In this document: piece after piece, positions 35,493 to 45,000 of the stretch
How the letters are laid out: every line of letters begins with the position of its first letter
How positions within the stretch are numbered: the stretch's first letter is position 1
Origin: Streptomyces antibioticus
GTDB lineage: Bacteria > Actinomycetota > Actinomycetes > Streptomycetales > Streptomycetaceae
Assembly: GCF_001514065.1 (NCBI RefSeq)
Contig: NZ_KQ948431.1
Coordinates: 139,434 to 203,433, forward strand
Length of the DNA stretch: 64,000 nucleotides
Direction: 5' to 3'
The notes under the pieces: model-generated
Seen by the model: the letters and a program-made list of their open reading frames with translations, nothing else
Databases searched by the model: none
What the model was told of the DNA's origin: nothing
Translations under genes and position numbers: made by a program

Positions 35493-36932
35493 ATGACCAT
35501 TGAGGTCACGCATGAGCAATTGGATGCGGAACTTAGGCGTCCGGTAGCTCGACGAAGACCCTGGGACCGTAAGTACCGGACCGTTCTGCTGGTCGCGGAC
35601 GGCCTCGCGGCCGTCGTCGCGGCGTTGATGATCCACGGAGCCTACGGCCGCTGGGCGGTGGCCCTCGTGCTGCCTCCGACATGGATCCTGGCGATGCTCG
35701 CGCATCGCACGTACGACCGAGGAGCCCTGGGGCAGGGCACCGAGGAGTACCGCAGGGTGCTGCGCGGCGCCATCGCACTGCCGGCGCTGGCCGCGGCCGC
35801 GTACTGGCTGTTCACGCACGATTCGGCCCTTCTCCATGACATGACCATGGCTGCGGTACCCGCTGTCCTGATCGCCCTGCCGGTCCGGCATCTGCTGCGC
35901 CGCAGACTGCTCAGGCGCTGGTCCCGCGGCCGGGACCGCAGCTCGACCCTGCTGGTCGGGCCCTCGCGCGGCATCCTGGAGCTGGTCGGCGTGCTGCGCC
36001 GCGGCGGCGCACAGGAGCTGCAACTGGCCGGAGTGTGCCTGACCGATCCCGAGAATGCCACGGACATCCGCAAGTTGGGGATTCCCGTCCTCGGCGGCAT
36101 CGACGACATGAACGACGTCGTACGGGCCATGGGCGTCAACGCCATGGTGGTGCTCCCGGCGCCCGAACTCGACGCCTTCGCCCTGCGCCGGATGTCCTGG
36201 ACCGCGGCCGCGCAGGGCGTCGACTTCCTGCTGGCCCCGACGCTGGCCGACGTGTCCGCCGCCCGGCTCGCCGTCCGGCCCACCAACGGCGTGCCGCTGG
36301 TGCGGATCCAGGCGCCGAACCTCTCCCGGTTCTCCCGGCTGCCCAAGGAACTGCTGGATCGTTCCCTCGCCGCGGTCCTGCTGCTTCTCCTGGCGCTGCC
36401 CATGCTGGTCGTCGCGCTGGTCGTACGGCTGGACAGCTCCGGTCCCGCGTTCTTCCGCCAGCAGCGGGTGGGCCGGTACGGCGACCACTTCACCATGCTC
36501 AAGTTCCGTACGATGCGGGCCGATTCGGAGGCCCTCAAGGCGGAGCTGGAGCACCTCAACGAGAACAGCGACGGGCTCCTGTTCAAGGTGAAGGAGGACC
36601 CGCGCGTCACCCGCGTCGGCTCGTTCCTGCGCCGCAGCTCGCTCGACGAACTGCCCCAACTGCTCAACGTGGTGCGGGGCCACATGTCGCTCGTAGGCCC
36701 CCGGCCCCCGCTGCCGGCGGAGGTCGAGGAGTACACCGCGGACATCAAACGGCGCCTGCTCGTCAAGCCGGGACTCACCGGACTGTGGCAGGTCAGCGGC
36801 CGCTCCGACCTGCCCTGGGACGAGGCCGTACGGCTCGATCTCGGATACGTGGACAACTGGTCGATGGGCCTCGACCTCACCATCCTCCTGCGCACCGGGT
36901 CCGCGGTGGTGCGCGGAACGGGGGCCTACTGA
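35493..36932 (+). CDS. Exopolysaccharide polyprenyl glycosylphosphotransferase (WcaJ/CpsE type)
   Basis: The 479-residue initiating transferase moves a sugar-1-phosphate to undecaprenyl phosphate at the inner face of the membrane. It has four or five N-terminal helices, a central nucleotide-binding-like region (RDRSSTLLVGPSRGILELVG) and a C-terminal phosphoglycosyltransferase domain from about residue 290. That domain shows LDSSGPAFFRQQRVGRYG, MLKFRTMRADSE, DELPQLLNVVRGHMSLVGPR and KPGLTGLWQVSGRSDLPW. It is the first gene of the plus-strand exopolysaccharide operon. The start is ATG 35493 with a G-rich site; its stop overlaps a potential downstream ATG (TGATG). Confidence 0.95.
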   Translation: MTIEVTHEQLDAELRRPVARRRPWDRKYRTVLLVADGLAAVVAALMIHGAYGRWAVALVLPPTWILAMLAHRTYDRGALGQGTEEYRRVLRGAIALPALAAAAYWLFTHDSALLHDMTMAAVPAVLIALPVRHLLRRRLLRRWSRGRDRSSTLLVGPSRGILELVGVLRRGGAQELQLAGVCLTDPENATDIRKLGIPVLGGIDDMNDVVRAMGVNAMVVLPAPELDAFALRRMSWTAAAQGVDFLLAPTLADVSAARLAVRPTNGVPLVRIQAPNLSRFSRLPKELLDRSLAAVLLLLLALPMLVVALVVRLDSSGPAFFRQQRVGRYGDHFTMLKFRTMRADSEALKAELEHLNENSDGLLFKVKEDPRVTRVGSFLRRSSLDELPQLLNVVRGHMSLVGPRPPLPAEVEEYTADIKRRLLVKPGLTGLWQVSGRSDLPWDEAVRLDLGYVDNWSMGLDLTILLRTGSAVVRGTGAY

Positions 36933-36991
36933 TGAGCCGGGACCTACCGGAGAACCGCGACCTACCGAAGAACCGAGGAAAGAGGAGCGCT

Positions 36992-38041
36992 GTGACGCAG
37001 GAGCCGATGGGGGTCGCGGTCGTCGGGGCCGGCTACTGGGGTCCCAACCTCGTACGCAACTTCCAGGCCAGCGAGCGGTTCCGGCTGCGCTGGCTGTGCG
37101 ACCTCGACGTGGACCGCGCCCAGCGGGTCCTCGGCGGCTACTCCACCGTCCAGGCCACCGCCGACTACGCGGCCGTCCTCGCCGACCCCGACGTGGCCGC
37201 CGTCGCCGTGGCCACGCCCGCCGGCACCCACCTCGACATCGCCCTGGCCGCCCTGCGCGCCGGAAAGCACGTCCTCGTCGAGAAGCCGCTCGCGGCGACC
37301 TACGCCGACGGGATGCGCCTGGTCGAGGAGGCGGAGGAGCGCGGGCTCACCCTGATGTGCGACCACACCTACTGCTACACACCCGCCGTCGGCCGGATCA
37401 GGGACATGGTCCACTCCGGGGAGCTCGGCGAGATCCACTTCGTCGACTCCGTGCGCATCAACCTCGGGCTGGTCCAGAAGGACATCGACGTCATGTGGGA
37501 CCTGGCCCCGCACGACCTGTCGATCCTGGACTTCATCCTCCCCGCGGGCGTCGAACCGGTCGCCGTCGCCGCCCACGGGGCCGACCCGATCGGCGCCGGA
37601 CAGGCCTGCGTCGCCTATCTGACGCTCACGCTCAACACCGGCGCGATCGCCCACGTGCACGTCAACTGGCTCTCCCCGACCAAGGTGCGCACCACCATGG
37701 TCGGCGGCGCCAAGCGCACCCTCGTCTGGGACGACCTCAATCCCCTTCAGCGGGTGGCCGTCTACGACCGGGGCGTGGACCTGGCCTCGCCGCAGGAGAT
37801 CGGCGCGGACGAACGCCGGGACATGCTCGTCTCCTACCGCTCCGGCGACATGGTCGCGCCCGCCCTCGGTGAGAAGGAGGCGCTGCGCAGCATGGTCGAC
37901 GAGTTCGGCGACGCCATCCGCGAGCGCCGGGCGCCGTTGACCGACGGCCGCGCGGGCCTGCGCGTACTGGACATCCTCGAAGCCGCCTCCCGCAGCCTCG
38001 AGTTCAAGGGCGCGGTCGTCGGCCTGCGCGCCGGGCGTTGA
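36992..38041 (+). CDS. Gfo/Idh/MocA oxidoreductase, WbpB/WlbA-like
   Basis: The 349-residue protein has an N-terminal Rossmann domain (GVAVVGAGYWGPNLVRNFQA) with the family EKPLA motif (HVLVEKPLAATYADG) and a C-terminal substrate domain (LAPHDLSILDFIL). In the WbpB/WlbA pathway this enzyme oxidises UDP-N-acetylglucosaminuronate at C3 before transamination. Assignment rests on the presence of the other pathway enzymes in this window. GTG 36992 has a strong AGAGGAG site; ATG 36932 would add 20 residues and overlap the previous stop. Confidence 0.88.
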   Translation: MTQEPMGVAVVGAGYWGPNLVRNFQASERFRLRWLCDLDVDRAQRVLGGYSTVQATADYAAVLADPDVAAVAVATPAGTHLDIALAALRAGKHVLVEKPLAATYADGMRLVEEAEERGLTLMCDHTYCYTPAVGRIRDMVHSGELGEIHFVDSVRINLGLVQKDIDVMWDLAPHDLSILDFILPAGVEPVAVAAHGADPIGAGQACVAYLTLTLNTGAIAHVHVNWLSPTKVRTTMVGGAKRTLVWDDLNPLQRVAVYDRGVDLASPQEIGADERRDMLVSYRSGDMVAPALGEKEALRSMVDEFGDAIRERRAPLTDGRAGLRVLDILEAASRSLEFKGAVVGLRAGR

Positions 38042-38073
38042 AGCAAGTCACCACACGTGAGAGGGCACAGCAG

Positions 38074-39048
38074 TTGAGCAGTGTTCGTGGCAAGAAGATC
38101 CTGGTCACCGGGGGAGCCGGCACCATCGGCTCCAACCTCGTCGACCTCCTCGCCGAAGGCGGCGCCCGCGAGATCGTCGTCCTCGACAACTTCGTGCGCG
38201 GGCGGCGCGCCAACCTCGCGCAGGCCCTGCCGAGCGGGGTGGTGGAGGTCGTCGAGGGCGACATCCGCGACATCGACACCGTGAAGAAGGTGACCGAGGG
38301 CGCCGACCTGGTGTTCCACCTCGCCGCGATCCGTATCACCCAGTGCGCGGAGGAGCCGCGGCTCGCCAACGAGGTGCTGGTCGACGGGACGTTCAACGTC
38401 CTGGAGGCGGCGGCCGCGGCGGGCGTGTCCAAGGTGATCGCCTCGTCCTCGGCGTCCGTCTACGGCATGGCCGAGGACTTCCCGACGACCGAGCGGCACC
38501 ACCCGTACAACAACGACACCTTCTACGGCGCCGCGAAGGCCTTCAACGAGGGCATGCTGCGCAGTTTTCACGCCATGTACGACCTGGACTACGTGGCGCT
38601 GCGCTACTTCAACGTCTACGGCCCCCGCATGGACATCCACGGCCTCTACACCGAGGTCCTCATCCGCTGGATGGAGCGCATCGAGGCGGGCGAACCGCCG
38701 CTGATCCTCGGCGACGGCACGCAGACCATGGACTTCGTCGACGTCCGTGACATCGCCAGGGCCAATGTGCTGGCCGCCGAGTCGGAGATCACCGACGAGG
38801 TGTTCAACGTGGCGAGCGGCACGGAGACTTCGCTGAAGGAGCTCGCCGAGGGCCTGCTGGAGGCCATGGGGGCGACGGGACTTGAGCCGGTGCACGGTCC
38901 CGCCCGTGCGGTGAACGGCGTGAGCCGCCGCCTCGCGGACACCTCGCAGGCGGCCGAACGGCTCGGGTTCACGGCACAGATCGATCTGCGCACGGGCCTC
39001 AAGGACCTGGTCGAGTGGTGGCGCGCGGAGCGGGAGGCCGCCAAGTGA
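38074..39048 (+). CDS. NAD-dependent epimerase/dehydratase (extended SDR)
   Basis: The 324-residue extended SDR has KKILVTGGAGTIGSNLVDLL for NAD binding, SSSASVYGMAEDFPTTE with the catalytic Ser/Thr region, and FYGAAKAFNEGML with the Tyr/Lys pair. RYFNVYGPRMDIHG and DGTQTMDFVDVRDIA are typical of UDP-hexose 4-epimerases and related enzymes. The exact reaction (4-epimerisation or dehydration) cannot be fixed by eye. It sits between the Gfo/Idh and aminotransferase genes. TTG 38074 follows GAGAGGG; TTG 38038, overlapping the previous stop, would add 12 residues. Confidence 0.85.
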   Translation: MSSVRGKKILVTGGAGTIGSNLVDLLAEGGAREIVVLDNFVRGRRANLAQALPSGVVEVVEGDIRDIDTVKKVTEGADLVFHLAAIRITQCAEEPRLANEVLVDGTFNVLEAAAAAGVSKVIASSSASVYGMAEDFPTTERHHPYNNDTFYGAAKAFNEGMLRSFHAMYDLDYVALRYFNVYGPRMDIHGLYTEVLIRWMERIEAGEPPLILGDGTQTMDFVDVRDIARANVLAAESEITDEVFNVASGTETSLKELAEGLLEAMGATGLEPVHGPARAVNGVSRRLADTSQAAERLGFTAQIDLRTGLKDLVEWWRAEREAAK

Positions 39049-40184
39049 GCACCGACCGCATCCCGGTGATGATCCCCTGGCTCGGCGAGGAGGAGGCCCG
39101 CGCCGCCTCCGACGCCGTGCTGTCGGGATGGGTCGCCCAGGGCCCGCGCGTCGCCGCCTTCGAGAAGGCCTTCGCCGAGCGGGTCGGCGCCGAGCACGGC
39201 ATCGCCGTCAGCTCCTGCACCACCGCCCTGCACCTGTCCCTCGTCGCCCTGGATCTCGGCCCCGGTGACGAGGTCGTGGTGCCCTCGCTGTCGTTCATCG
39301 CCACCGCGAACGCCGTACGGTACGTCGGCGCCGAGCCGGTGTTCGCCGACGTCGACCTCGCCACCGGCAACCTGACCCCGGCCACCGTGGACGCGGTCCG
39401 GACGTCGAGGACCAAGGCGGTGCTGGCCGTTCACCAGGGCGGCGTCCCCGCCGACGTGGCCGCCCTGCGGGCCGCCTGCGCCGACTGGGACCTGCCCCTG
39501 GTCGAGGACGCGGCCTGCGCGATCGGCTCCACGGTCGGCGGCAAGCCGGTCGGGCACGGGGCGCTGCTCGCCGCCTGGTCCTTCCACCCCCGCAAGCTCG
39601 TCACCACCGGCGAGGGCGGCATGCTCACCACCGACGACGCCGAGTGGGCCGCCCGGCTGCGTCGGCTGCGCGAGCACGGCATGAACGCCTCGGCGGCCGA
39701 ACGCCACGCCAGCAACAAGCCGGTCCTGGAGAACTACTTGGAGGTCGGCTTCAACTACCGGATGACCGACGTCCAGGCCGCGATCGGCATGGTCCAGCTC
39801 GGCAAGCTCGACGCGATGATCGCCCGCCGCCGTGAACTGGCGGCCCGCTACGCCGCGTTGCTGCGTGACGTCCCCGGCCTCACCGTCGTACGCGATCCCG
39901 CGCACGGCCAGTCCAACTTCCAGTCGTACTGGGTGCTGCTGGAGGAGGGCTTCCCGGTCGGGCGGGACGAGCTGCTCGGCGCGCTCGCCGACGCCGGGGT
40001 CTCCGCCCGGCGCGGGATCATGGCCGCGCACCTCGAACCGGCCTACGCCGACCATCCGCGCGCCCCGCTGCCCGTCACCGAGCGGATCACCCGCGACTCG
40101 CTGATCCTGCCGCTGTTCCACACGATGACCGAGGCCCAGCAGGACCGGGTGGTCACCGCTCTGCGCGAACAGGCGGGTGGATGA
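39045..40184 (+). CDS. DegT/DnrJ/EryC1/StrS-family sugar aminotransferase
   Basis: The 379-residue PLP enzyme should transaminate a keto-sugar nucleotide using glutamate. It shows VSSCTTALHLSLVAL for PLP phosphate binding, VVPSLSFIATANAVRYVG, the cofactor Asp in PLVEDAACAIGS and the Schiff-base Lys in WSFHPRKLVTTGEGGML. With the adjacent PglD-like acetyltransferase it could make an N-acetylated 4-amino-sugar. GTG 39045 overlaps the upstream stop by 4 bp (GTGA), and its own stop overlaps the next ATG, so the genes are translationally coupled. Confidence 0.93.
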   Translation: MSTDRIPVMIPWLGEEEARAASDAVLSGWVAQGPRVAAFEKAFAERVGAEHGIAVSSCTTALHLSLVALDLGPGDEVVVPSLSFIATANAVRYVGAEPVFADVDLATGNLTPATVDAVRTSRTKAVLAVHQGGVPADVAALRAACADWDLPLVEDAACAIGSTVGGKPVGHGALLAAWSFHPRKLVTTGEGGMLTTDDAEWAARLRRLREHGMNASAAERHASNKPVLENYLEVGFNYRMTDVQAAIGMVQLGKLDAMIARRRELAARYAALLRDVPGLTVVRDPAHGQSNFQSYWVLLEEGFPVGRDELLGALADAGVSARRGIMAAHLEPAYADHPRAPLPVTERITRDSLILPLFHTMTEAQQDRVVTALREQAGG

Positions 40185-40870
40185 CCGGACTTGTGATCGT
40201 CGGCGCCGGCGGCTTCGCCCGGGAGACCGCACAGGCCGTGCGGGACGCGGGCGGGTTCGAGCTGCTCGGACACCTCGACGACAACCCCGCCCTGCACGGC
40301 ACCGAGGTCGACGGTGTGCCCGTGCTGGGCGGCAGCGACCTGGTGCACGACCTGACCGAGGCCCGGATCGTGGTGTGCATCGGCAACCCGCGGGACTACG
40401 CGGCCCGGGCCCGACTGGTCCGCCGGTTCGACCTGCCCGAGGAAAGGTACGCCACCGTCGTCCACCCGACGGCCGTGGTCTCCGGCACCTCGGTGATCGG
40501 CCCCGGTTCGGTGCTGCTCGCGCACTGCGTGCTGACCGCCGCGGTGCGCGTCGGCGCGCATGTCTCGGTGATGCCGCACGTCGTCCTCACCCACGACGAC
40601 GTGATCGAGGACTTCGCGACCCTCACCGCGGGCGTCCGGCTGGGTGGGGGAGTACGGCTGGAGCGGGGCGCCTACGTCGGCTCCGGCGCCCTGGTCAGGG
40701 AAGGCACCACGATCGGCGCCTGGTCGCAGATCGGCATGGGCAGCAGCGTGCTCGGCGACGTACCGCCGGGCGAGGTCTGGGTGGGGAGCCCGGCCCGGCG
40801 GCTGCGCGAGGCGGGCGCTCCTGCGCTGGCAGAACTTGTGACGCGAACTATGGGGGGACCGGCCACGTGA
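40181..40870 (+). CDS. PglD-type sugar O/N-acyltransferase
   Basis: The 229-residue protein has the PglD architecture. An N-terminal Rossmann-like UDP-sugar-binding domain (LVIVGAGGFARETAQAVRDA) is followed by a left-handed beta-helix of hexapeptide repeats (TGVRLGG-like turns: TLTAGVRLGGGVRLERGAYV, then GTTIGAWSQIGMGS). The likely catalytic His is in VVLTHDDVIEDFA. Relatives N-acetylate 4-amino-sugars on UDP. It is coupled to both flanking aminotransferase genes by 4-bp overlaps. Confidence 0.9.
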   Translation: MTGLVIVGAGGFARETAQAVRDAGGFELLGHLDDNPALHGTEVDGVPVLGGSDLVHDLTEARIVVCIGNPRDYAARARLVRRFDLPEERYATVVHPTAVVSGTSVIGPGSVLLAHCVLTAAVRVGAHVSVMPHVVLTHDDVIEDFATLTAGVRLGGGVRLERGAYVGSGALVREGTTIGAWSQIGMGSSVLGDVPPGEVWVGSPARRLREAGAPALAELVTRTMGGPAT

Positions 40871-41988
40871 ACAACCACATTCCGCTCGTCGACCTGAAGG
40901 CGGCCCATGAAGAGGTCGCCGAGGAGGTGCGGGCCGGTTTCGACCGGGTCCTCGCCCGCACCGCGTTCATCGGCGGCGACGAAGTACGCGAGTTCGAGCG
41001 GGAGTACGCCGACTTCGGCCGGGTCGGGCACGTCGTGGGCGTCGCCAACGGCACCGACGCCGTCGAACTCGCCTTGCGCGCAAGCGGAGTACGGCCCGGC
41101 GACGAGGTCGTCGTGCCCGCCAACACCTTCATCGCCACCGCCGGTGCCGTCGCCAGGATCGGTGCCCGTCCCGTCCTCGCGGACTGCCTGCCCGACAGCC
41201 ATCTGCTCGACCCGCAGGCCGCGGCGGCCGCCGTCGGTCCGGCGACCCGGGCGGTCGTGCCGGTGCACCTGTACGGCCAGATGGCCGAGGTGGACGCCCT
41301 CAGAACGCAGCTGCCCGACCACGTGAAGGTCGTGGAGGACGCCGCCCAGTGCCAGGGCGCCACCCGCGACGGCCGTACCCCCGGCAGCGGCGGCATCGCG
41401 GCCACCAGCTTCTACCCCGGCAAGAACCTGGGCGCCTACGGCGACGCGGGCGCCGTCCTCACCGACGACGAAACGGCCGCCGACCTGGTGCGGGCCATCG
41501 CCAACCACGGCGGCGTCGCCAAGTACCGCCACGACGTACCCGGGTTCAACAGCCGCCTCGACGGACTCCAGGCCGTCGTCCTGCGGGCCAAGCTCAAACG
41601 GCTGGCCGACGGCAACGCGGCCCGCCGGGCGGCAGCCGCCCGCTACGACGACCTGCTCGCCGAACTCGCCGACGCCGGCCGGATCACCCTGCCGGTGACG
41701 GCGCCCGGCAACGTCCACGTCTGGCACCTGTACGTCGTCCAGGTCGCCGACGCCGACCGCGACGCCCTCGTCGGCAAGCTCAACGCCGAGGGCATCGGGG
41801 CCGGGGTGCACTATCCCGCCCCCGTCCACCTCACTCCGGCGTACGCCCACCTCGGTCACGAGCGCGGCGACTTCCCCAACGCCGAGAAGGCAGCGGACCG
41901 CATCCTGTCGCTGCCGCTGTATCCGCAGATCACCCCCGACCAGCAGCAGCGCGTCGTCGAGACGCTCACCGACGCGCTCGTCGGCTGA
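40867..41988 (+). CDS. DegT-family aminotransferase, WbpE/WlbC-like
   Basis: The 373-residue PLP enzyme shows VGVANGTDAVELALRASGV, VVPANTFIATAGAVARIGA, the cofactor Asp in VKVVEDAAQCQGA and the Schiff-base Lys in TSFYPGKNLGAYGDAGAV. The last motif matches WbpE-type enzymes that aminate the 3-keto intermediate in UDP-2,3-diacetamido-2,3-dideoxyuronate synthesis. It is the second aminotransferase in the operon, and I assign it (rather than the first) to that pathway on motif similarity. The start GTG 40867 overlaps the previous stop (GTGA). Confidence 0.9.
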   Translation: MNNHIPLVDLKAAHEEVAEEVRAGFDRVLARTAFIGGDEVREFEREYADFGRVGHVVGVANGTDAVELALRASGVRPGDEVVVPANTFIATAGAVARIGARPVLADCLPDSHLLDPQAAAAAVGPATRAVVPVHLYGQMAEVDALRTQLPDHVKVVEDAAQCQGATRDGRTPGSGGIAATSFYPGKNLGAYGDAGAVLTDDETAADLVRAIANHGGVAKYRHDVPGFNSRLDGLQAVVLRAKLKRLADGNAARRAAAARYDDLLAELADAGRITLPVTAPGNVHVWHLYVVQVADADRDALVGKLNAEGIGAGVHYPAPVHLTPAYAHLGHERGDFPNAEKAADRILSLPLYPQITPDQQQRVVETLTDALVG

Positions 41989-42005
41989 CTGGTCCCCGCT
42001 CCGCC

Positions 42006-42022
42006 CCGACCGCACGGGTCGG
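42006..42022 (+). terminator. 6-bp hairpin after the aminotransferase gene
   Basis: CCGACC (42006-42011) pairs with GGTCGG (42017-42022) around a 5-nt loop, 17 bases after the stop codon. It is too weak to be a certain terminator but may mark the end of the sugar-nucleotide operon. Confidence 0.35.
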
Positions 42023-42050
42023 CCTTGCACAGCACCGCTGAGAGGTACAC

Positions 42051-45000
42051 ATGAACAGATGGAGCAGACGGATCCGGGGCGTGCGCCTCGCCGTCGCAGC
42101 AGCAGTGATATGGGCGGTGCTCCCACAGGCCGGGACCGCCCAGGCCGCGGCCGATCCGTGCGGATCGGGCTCGAATCCTGTCGTCTGCGAGAACTCCAAG
42201 CCGGGCAGCCCGTCGACCGACTGGTACTCGCCCAACTCCTACGGTGACATCAAGGGGTTCACCACCAAGGAGAGCGTCCAGGCCGGGGACACCGTCCAGT
42301 TCAAGATCCAGTCGAAGACCTCGTACCGCATCGAGATCTACCGCCTCGGCTGGTACGGCGGTGACGGCGCCCGCCTGATGTCCACGGCGGCCCAGGCGGC
42401 GACGACCTATCCCGCCAACTACACGTCCAATCCCGCGAGTTGCACCAAGAAGGCCAGCACCGGCCTGGTGGACTGCGGGAACTGGCCCGTGACCGCGAGC
42501 TGGACCGTGCCCAGCGACGCCGTGTCCGGCCTGTACATCGCGAACCTGACGCAGACCGACGGCGACGGTCTGATGCCCTACCCGTTCGTCGTCCGCAAGG
42601 ACTCCAGCACCTCCGACATCGTCGTGCAGACCAGCGACCAGACCTGGCAGGCCTACAACGACTACGGCGGCCAGGACCTCTACGGCGGTGCCGGGCCCGC
42701 GCCCGACGGCCGCGCCTACGAGGTCAGTTACAACCGGCCGCTCGACATCGGCGGCGACAACGGCATCTACGGCTCCGAGTACATGATGCTGGCCTGGCTG
42801 GAGCGCAACGGCTACGACGTCAGCTATCTGTCCGGCGTGGACGTGTCGACCCGCGGCGAGACCCTGCTGAAGAACCACAAGGTGTACCTGTCCTCCGGAC
42901 ATGACGAGTACTGGACGCAGGACCAGTACTCCAAGGTCCTCGCCGCCCGCAAGGCCGGTGTGCAGCAGGCCTACTTCAGCGGCAACGAGGTCTTCTGGAA
43001 GACCCGCCTCACCCCGAGCATCGACGGCGCGAACACCGCCAACCGCACCCTGGTCTGCTACAAGATGACCAAGATGGCGCAGAACAACGGCGTCGCCGAC
43101 CCCAGCGGCCAGTGGACCGGCACCTGGATGGACCCGACCAGCACCCAGTACGGGCAGTCCTACCAGCCGCCGAACATCCTCACCGGCTCCATGTTCACGG
43201 TGAACGGCTACCGCGCCGACGCGATCACCGTCCCCGGCTCGTACGGCAAGAACCGGCTGTGGCGCAACACCTCCATCGCCAACCTGACCTCCAGCCAGAC
43301 GGCGACCTTCCCGGAGGGCACCCTCGGCTACGAGTGGGACAGCGACATCGACAACGCCACCCGACCCGCAGGCGCCATCGACCTGTCGTCCACGACCGTG
43401 GACATCAACGACGGCAAGCTGCGCATGGACTGGGGCAACACCTACGGCAACGGCACCGCGAAGCACAGCCTCGTCGCCTTCCGTGACCAGGACTCCGGCG
43501 CCCTGGTCTTCGGGGCGGGGACCGTGCAGTGGTCCTGGGGCCTGACGAACCTGCCGACGTACGACCCGGCGGACCAGGTCGTCACCGAGGACGTCCGCAT
43601 GCAGCAGGCGACGGTGAACCTCTTCGCCGACATGGGTGTCCAGCCGCTGACGCGGCAGAGCAATCTCGTCGCCGCCACCAAGTCCACCGACACCACCGGC
43701 CCGGCCATCACCGTCACGAGCCCCGCCTCCGGGGTCACGGTGCCCGCGCTGAAGCCGGTCACCATCAAGGGCACCGCCACCGACTCCGGTGGTGTGGTCG
43801 CCCGCGTGGAGGTGTCCACGGACGGCGGTACGACCTGGCAGGCCGCGACCGGGCTCGGCTCCTGGACCTACAGCTGGACCCCGTCGACCCCGGGCTCGGC
43901 CTCCATCAAGGTCCGCGCGGTCGACGACAGCGTCAACATCGGCGCCGTCACCACGATCCCGATCACGGTCGGCCCGCAGGCCTGCCCGTGCACCGTCTGG
44001 CCGGCCACGGCCGTGCCCGGCACCGTCAACGCGGGCGACGGCGGCTCCGTCGAGCTCGGCGTCAAGTTCCGCACCACGGTGGCCGGTTCCATCACCGGCG
44101 TCCGCTTCTACAAGTCGCCGTACAACACCGGCACCCACAAGGGCAACCTGTGGACCAAGGACGGCAAGCTGCTCGCCACGGGCACCTTCACGGGCGAGTC
44201 GGCCTCCGGCTGGCAGCAGCTGAACTTCGCCACCCCGGTCACCGTGAAGGCCAACACCACCTATGTCGCCTCGTACTTCGCGCCCAACGGCGGCTACTCC
44301 TTCGACACGACCTTCGCCAACAGTGACGCCGGTCTCGCGCCGCTGACGGCCCTGAAGTCCGGCACCGACGGCGGCAACGGCCTCTATCGCTACACCTCGA
44401 CGAGCGCCTTCCCGACCTCGGCGTCCTCCGGCAGCAACTACTGGGTGGACGTGGTCCTGGACACCTCCACGGCCAGTACCACCCCGCCCACCGTCACCTC
44501 CACCTCCCCGACCTCCGGGGCGACCGACGCCGCGATCACCGCGTCGGTGTCGGCCGTGTTCAGCGCGTCCGTCGACTCCGACAACCTGACGTTCACGCTG
44601 AAGGACCCGGACGGCAACACCGTGCCGGGAGCGGTGACGCTGCCCGCGGCCAACAAGGCGACGTTCACCCCGTCGACCGAACTGTCGCTGCACACCAAGT
44701 ACACGGCGACCGTCCAGGCCTCCGACGTGTGGGGCAACGCCATGACGGACCCGGTGACCTGGTCCTTCACCACCAGCGCCACCCCGCCCGCGGTCACCTG
44801 CCCCTGCACGCTGTGGAGTTCCTCCACGGTGCCGTCCACGACCGACATGACCTCCGACACCAACTCCCTGGAGCTGGGCACCCGGTTCACGTCCTCCACG
44901 GCCGGCTGGATCACCGGCGTCACCTTCTACAAGGGCACCGGCAACACGGGCACCCACACCGGCAGCCTGTGGACCGACTCCGGGACCCTGCTGGCCAGCG

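Noticed and set aside
40177-40866. Alternative frame reading through the PglD-like gene into the aminotransferase
   Set aside because: The protein before 40867 in that frame is Arg/Gly low complexity, whereas the PglD-type frame has clear hexapeptide repeats and 4-bp coupling overlaps.
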